A stretch of 64,000 nucleotides of DNA from JAXLWB01 sp046328715 (GTDB taxonomy: Bacteria > Chloroflexota > Anaerolineae > Caldilineales > Caldilineaceae), in the NCBI GenBank assembly GCA_046328715.1, contig JAXLWB010000049.1:13351-77350 (forward strand). Direction: 5' to 3'. The translations under genes were made by a program, and so were the position numbers. This document shows positions 60,501 through 64,000 of this stretch, piece after piece (position 1 is the stretch's first letter; each line of letters opens with the position of its first letter). A model generated the notes under the pieces. That model had not been told where the DNA came from, ran no database searches, and saw only the letters and a list, made by a program, of their open reading frames with translations.

Positions 60501-62139
60501 CATCTTCGGGTACAGTTGCTCCCTGGAGGCAGAATTCCACCTTGCCCTGATCCGGGACTACAGTGCGCAGTAGCACTCTGGTAACACCATCCGTAGCTGC
60601 TCCTGTTCTATTATCTCCCTTTGTAGCAAGGACTTCATAGTCGCTTACTAAATCTCCATTTGAGGTAAGTAGTGCTCTGTACAGATCGACAATTTGGATC
60701 CTTGGAATTGGTGCACTCAAACGTAGGATGGCCTCACCGCTGACAGTTTTTGCCCAAAAAGCAACTTCAGGTGGGTTCACATTGTTGATCGAGTCAAATA
60801 ACCTTAGTTGCTGAACAACACTGCTTAATTGTGTAATCTGTTGATTCTGTTCAATCAATCGGGTTGGAGTGATAACAGAAAATGCCGTTGGTCTTAGCGG
60901 GTCTGTACCAACATATTGAAGTCGGCTGAGATAAATGCCCTGCCTACCACCATCGTGAGCCGAATAAGCGAACGTGGCAAGCTGCTGCTCCTCTTGTGTC
61001 ACACCGACACTAATCCGGCTCAACTTATCATCTTCATCAAATGTATCGAATTGGCCATTCCCGTCGTTGCTGGCGATGCGCTGAATTACCCACTGATTTT
61101 CCACTTTTATTCCAGTGAAAATGCCCGGCCCTGGAGTTAGAGGAGCCATTGTTAAGGTAACACCAGTGGTGTAAGTTATCACTTTTTGTTGCGTATTTAA
61201 CTTATTTGCACCCGTTTGTGTCAGATCTCCGTAAAAAGTGACTATCCGACCATCGTCACTAATACCTGGGTGCCCAACCGCATTGAAATCTGTCCCGACC
61301 ACAGCCAGAGATTTCACCAAATTCATGTTGTTCATGTAGTCATACAGTAATATTCGCTCACTTGTTGTCTTGGTGCGTACAGCAACGATGCCATTCGTAC
61401 CCACCACAGGTCGCATGAGCGTGCCCAACCCAAATACCCGTTCAACATTGGGTCCATAGGCGACAAGCACATCGTTGGTTCCTGGGTTATTCAGTGCAGA
61501 AAAGACAATATGTCCAAAATTGCTAATAGCTGGCCAACCATAGATAGCGTTGTAGTCAGACTGCTCAAAAGGCTCTGGGTTGCTAACACCTCTCGCTAGA
61601 ATGGTTAGTGTCCCTGGCGAGGCTGCATACCAATCACTCAAAACTGTTCGCAGCGGGAAGCCCTGGTTGCGATAGACAACAATAATGTGGTCCTTATTAT
61701 CCATTTGTAAACCAGGTCCAAAACGGCGATCTCCATTGGGCGGACCGTCTGGCGAAGTAACGCTTATCAATGAAGAGTTGCCATCTCCAACATAAATCGC
61801 CTGCCCGTTTGCGCTGCGTCCTACAAATGCCACCTTGCCTTCATCATTGATTGATACAAATTCGGCACCCGCCTCGTATCCGAAATTGGAAATACCCTGA
61901 TCGCCAGTTTTGGCAATGAGTGTCAATGTATAGCTGCTTGATGTCTGTGCTAGTGATGACTCGACGATTGATTGTGTCTGTATTTGCGTATCGAGTGCTG
62001 CTATGGGTTGTTCGCTCCAAGTGCGGGAAGGATGCCGATGGATGCCGGCCAAATATACTGAGAGGAGCAACATAGGCAATAGGGTTAGTGTGACAGCCAG
62101 CCAGCCTTGCAAAGGTGTTGAAGTGCGGGAAAACCTCAT
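57544..62139 (-). CDS. Large secreted lipase/esterase-adhesin
   Basis: 1531 residues. Signal peptide (LAVTLTLLPMLLLSVYLAG), a choice-of-anchor-like propeller region (about 50-600; SINDEGKVAFVGRSANGQAI) and a PGAP1-like alpha/beta hydrolase (about 620-850) with LLLMHGVWSGG, S698 in DIIAHSMGGLISRVY and LNSPHAGSQW. Ig-like parts follow, a BIG2-like unit (about 1010-1095; VTVSSNGIVTAINPGEAIITV) and a PKD unit (SANAGPDQRIV). Three or more BACON-like units end in KVYLPNVTR. It likely hydrolyses lipid or ester substrates at the cell surface, anchored by the tail. It lies 82 bases upstream of LysM-SH3 copy B on the same strand. Confidence 0.88.
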   Translation of the reverse strand: MRFSRTSTPLQGWLAVTLTLLPMLLLSVYLAGIHRHPSRTWSEQPIAALDTQIQTQSIVESSLAQTSSSYTLTLIAKTGDQGISNFGYEAGAEFVSINDEGKVAFVGRSANGQAIYVGDGNSSLISVTSPDGPPNGDRRFGPGLQMDNKDHIIVVYRNQGFPLRTVLSDWYAASPGTLTILARGVSNPEPFEQSDYNAIYGWPAISNFGHIVFSALNNPGTNDVLVAYGPNVERVFGLGTLMRPVVGTNGIVAVRTKTTSERILLYDYMNNMNLVKSLAVVGTDFNAVGHPGISDDGRIVTFYGDLTQTGANKLNTQQKVITYTTGVTLTMAPLTPGPGIFTGIKVENQWVIQRIASNDGNGQFDTFDEDDKLSRISVGVTQEEQQLATFAYSAHDGGRQGIYLSRLQYVGTDPLRPTAFSVITPTRLIEQNQQITQLSSVVQQLRLFDSINNVNPPEVAFWAKTVSGEAILRLSAPIPRIQIVDLYRALLTSNGDLVSDYEVLATKGDNRTGAATDGVTRVLLRTVVPDQGKVEFCLQGATVPEDGGLAELGNNSRSDCVKVNAVQTSRGYMAFAIYRTPDEFNRGGDQGLAERVIRFKATYQPNTPQEMVIERDFRLVRPPLLLMHGVWSGGETWGLPLINDPRWSKAIVIADYKATTASSLQTNVPVLAGWIYTTLNKSRRMLIATTQVDIIAHSMGGLISRVYIAKPDYKSRFRNYDEGDINRLITLNSPHAGSQWANLIKDIQQVPVIGSAFDEAMSSFLIDMPVDRGSSDLAVNSAAINSIPKTLVPSYAFVGSGGSEITENISSFEEEVDALELATGVSRAWPIVIINEFAELAGLVIDLSQGIDSTLKDEHDIIVPRKSQEGGMPTANYTVDYSVNSIHVFVTGKDSPYTTMLITLLNTAPDKPLFSNFPPPSTINIPVVNRLKPVQAAMLTELDELTITVPHSGTVVQSGETISVVVTIAPNTPITEVLLVGGKVALIDKAAPFVFELTIPKEALGEYKIISLGGGNGVFAKSGMVTLQVTTTNSLTALRLLPSDLTMFRQGETSRLFALGEYSDGIERNVSSSLIGTQYTSSDSSIVTVSSNGIVTAINPGEAIITVQNGSLQRQTTIIVSDEKFEPSANAGPDQRIVASNTVILNGSATFDLNNEYSTLSFAWSQKTGPTVTLTDATSDHPSFVPNQVGDYSFVLTVSDNEGNSSTDAITITVISAADNALQISSSDLTFNAKQGDNNPSPQPLKLNHSGVTSLTWTATLSPTWLHLSQTSGATPATLDVSVDTTGLAAGTHQGQIRFTGTGQSSPLLVNVTLVVNPAGGNSLLQVNSTALNYTAIVGTNNPAAQTLTISSSGAPAWNAIVSSSWIKLSATEGAGATNVQVTVDLANLVPSTHTGQITILSDVLDEPIVIDVQLTLVKAVLQVNPQTLAFSAIAGGASPTVQSFAIQSNATISWTASETIPWLKLTPTTGSVPATVNVTVESSNLAVGNYGDAIIINGTGAEPLSIQVTLQVSDNDNSSEQKVYLPNVTR

Positions 62140-62212
62140 GTGCGCCTCCGAAAATTAGTATTGTTCAGCCCAAAACTAAATAACAATTGTAATGAAAGCC
62201 AAACTACTCACC

Positions 62213-64000
62213 CTACCGACTCACCAACGGCAAAAAGATCTTTTGCCCCGACTCCCCTTCACCCACCGTCAGATTCACCCTAACCACCTGTGGACTGCCT
62301 GTTGCACCGGGGCTGCTGATAATGAGGTTGCCGCTGTAGGAACCGACGGCAAGTGCGCTGACATTGGCAGTGGCGTTGAGGATGGCAGGGGTGGTGCCGC
62401 TGGTCGCATCCAGACTAAACCAGGGGATGGCTTCGCTGGCTGTCCAGTTGAGAACGCCACTGCCACCGTTGCTGATGGTGAAACTTTGAGTGGCTGGGTT
62501 GCCTGCGCTAGCGTTGGTATTGAAGCTCAGATTGTTGCTGCTCACTTGTAGTTTGGCTGCGCCACTGCTGGCGTTGATGCTCAAGACAATGTTGACGGTC
62601 TGTGGGCTGCCATTGACACCGGGGCTTTCGATGGTGATCGTGCCGTTATGCACGCCATTGCTCAAACCAGAGGGTGAGACAGAGACCTGTATCGTAGCCG
62701 GGGTTGTGCCCTGGTTGCTGTTGAGGTAGAACCAGGGGGTGGTACTATTAGCACTCCAATTGAGAACAGCCGCACCACTGTTGTTGATGGTAAACGACTG
62801 ACTGGCAGGCGAGTCGTTGCTATCCTTGGCACTAAAGGTCAACGTGCTGGGACCGACCTGCAAGTTGGAGACGCTACAGTTGATGCTAGAGACCACCGGA
62901 ATGGTGACGTCGTCCAGCAAAAAGACGCTGGGCGTGCCAATCGGGTCATTTTGCAGGTGGAAGGTGAGAATCCCACGTTGGTTGGCAAAGGCACTGAGAT
63001 CGAGACTCTTCTGTTGCCAGCCGTTGCTGTTGTTGCTCTGACAGAGCAGATGATTGCCTACCACGCTGTCGCCAAAACGCACCTGTACCTCATCTTCGCC
63101 ACAACTGCCCTCCTCGCTTTTGATAAAGTAGGCATAGGTCAGGCTGAGTGGCGCACCGGTTGGCACTTTAATCGGCTGGCTGAGATCGCTGCTTTGACCA
63201 TCCTGCGAGCCGAGCAGCACTGCCTGGCTGCCAGGACGCGGTGCAACATATTGGCTGAGGTTGCTGTTGGCTTGAATCAACAAGCTGCCAGTGCTGCTCG
63301 ACTGGCTCCAACTGCCGTCGTTGCTTTCAAAGTTGCCATTGGTCAACAATGGGGTACAGGCGCTCAATACCTCTACTGTCACCGGCAGGCTGACTGAAGG
63401 ATTGACTGCATTGCCGCTGATGATGAGATTGCCCGTCTGGTTGCCCACGGCCAGATTACTGTGATTGACAGTGACGTTGACAACCCCTGGTGCATTACTG
63501 CTGCCAGGGCTGGCACTGAGCCAGTTGACCGTTGGCGTAGCATTCCAACTGAGCAGCCCCACCCCGATATTTTTGACCTGCACAGGCAGCGGGGCTGGTT
63601 GCGCTACTCCCTGCATAGCGATAAAGTTTAACCCAGTGGGAGCCAATTCAATTACCGGCAGTACGGGTGCCGATTCAAAGGCACCCATATCGCAGCCCAA
63701 TCCTTGCGGTCGTGGGTTGCCCTCCAGATCGATGGCTGGGCAATCGGCTGCATCGGCGCGGTCAATGGCAGGGCTGTTGGACGAAAGCCGATAGTTGTCG
63801 CTGGCGGCTGCGACAAACAAGGGGTCTGCCTTGAGGTTATGACTACCCGCCACAATCGTGGTCGCTGAGATCGGTTTGGTGACAGCAAAGAAGAGGTCAT
63901 AGTCCAGATCAAAGACCACCTCTCCATCTTCCACACCGATAGACGGTGCTTTCTCCAGCCCCACAGCGTGGTTGGTAAGAATGCTGTTGTGAAGGCTCAG
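62213..64000 (-). CDS. Beta-helix/BACON surface protein (5' end outside window)
   Basis: The frame is open to the right edge (LHNSILTNHAVG), so the true start lies beyond. It begins with beta-helix/choice-of-anchor-Q residues (DYDLFFAVTKPIS, DPLFVAAASDNYRLSSNSPAIDRADAADCPAIDLEGNPRPQG). Two Ig-like BACON units follow (LPVIELAPTGLNFIAMQGV), and a domain with EGSCGEDEVQVRFGDSVVGNHLLCQ of galactose-binding type. Two more BACON-like units end in QKIFLPLVSR. Same architecture and tail family as the proteins at 45089 and 57544; probably one of several paralogous surface proteins. 73 bases separate it from the lipase-adhesin, suggesting an operon with it. Confidence 0.85.
   Translation of the reverse strand: MSLHNSILTNHAVGLEKAPSIGVEDGEVVFDLDYDLFFAVTKPISATTIVAGSHNLKADPLFVAAASDNYRLSSNSPAIDRADAADCPAIDLEGNPRPQGLGCDMGAFESAPVLPVIELAPTGLNFIAMQGVAQPAPLPVQVKNIGVGLLSWNATPTVNWLSASPGSSNAPGVVNVTVNHSNLAVGNQTGNLIISGNAVNPSVSLPVTVEVLSACTPLLTNGNFESNDGSWSQSSSTGSLLIQANSNLSQYVAPRPGSQAVLLGSQDGQSSDLSQPIKVPTGAPLSLTYAYFIKSEEGSCGEDEVQVRFGDSVVGNHLLCQSNNSNGWQQKSLDLSAFANQRGILTFHLQNDPIGTPSVFLLDDVTIPVVSSINCSVSNLQVGPSTLTFSAKDSNDSPASQSFTINNSGAAVLNWSANSTTPWFYLNSNQGTTPATIQVSVSPSGLSNGVHNGTITIESPGVNGSPQTVNIVLSINASSGAAKLQVSSNNLSFNTNASAGNPATQSFTISNGGSGVLNWTASEAIPWFSLDATSGTTPAILNATANVSALAVGSYSGNLIISSPGATGSPQVVRVNLTVGEGESGQKIFLPLVSR

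Overview
The window is bacterial. The gene content points to a Chloroflexota genome of the Caldilinea/Anaerolinea type. This is an inference from large secreted adhesin-like proteins ending in a (K/Q)-(V/I/L)-(Y/F)-L-P-x-V-(S/T)-R tail, several STAND/BTAD regulators with TPR tails, FAD/SDR catabolic genes and intergenic spaces full of short repeat-built palindromes. No rRNA, tRNA, CRISPR array or complete IS was recognised. Part of an unknown, possibly multi-gene accessory region is covered, and the right end cuts a gene.

1-6 kb holds catabolic genes: a partial SDR (D-mannonate oxidoreductase type), then a textbook sigma-70 promoter feeding an apparently non-coding, structured RNA of about 127 nt that ends in a rho-independent terminator. 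A convergent DUF3800 gene overlaps that RNA. A minus-strand five-gene run follows (SDR, small membrane protein, MetE-like methyltransferase, GNAT, FAD oxidoreductase). 6-10 kb is a MoxR-DUF58-DUF4129 operon. 10-14.6 kb carries a metallophosphoesterase, a phosphotriesterase-family hydrolase, a small membrane protein, a frameshifted TPR gene and a heme-peroxidase relic.

14.9-21.8 kb is a signalling island. It has a HEVGHH putative metalloprotease, an XRE-STAND-TPR regulator, a 41-residue secreted peptide precursor whose predicted mature part is CSNPTGGC, and a two-gene TPR + STAND operon that converges on the peptide gene. The arrangement resembles a peptide pheromone with TPR sensors and is the best candidate here for an undescribed system.

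22.1-37.9 kb is a long plus-strand run: a 1702-residue glycosidase-metalloprotease fusion without signal peptide, a 188-residue unknown, a subtilisin-like protease also without signal peptide, a four-helix membrane protein with a degenerate receiver domain, a propeller/di-heme cytochrome protein, and a secreted repeat protein with 660-bp tandem repeats broken by many small indels.

38-45 kb has a LysM-SH3 protein and a large inverted duplication (about 2.33 kb arms, about 90 bp loop) carrying an esterase-like gene and a serine hydrolase. The left arm is frameshifted and the right arm intact. 45-64 kb carries a CSLREA beta-helix protein, a MITE-like element, three small genes, a 1268-residue BTAD-STAND regulator, another serine hydrolase whose C-terminus is made from a 60-bp tandem repeat, a second LysM-SH3 copy, a 1531-residue lipase-adhesin and a truncated beta-helix protein. 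Small indels cluster in 34.3-42 kb, so pseudogenes there may partly reflect sequence quality.
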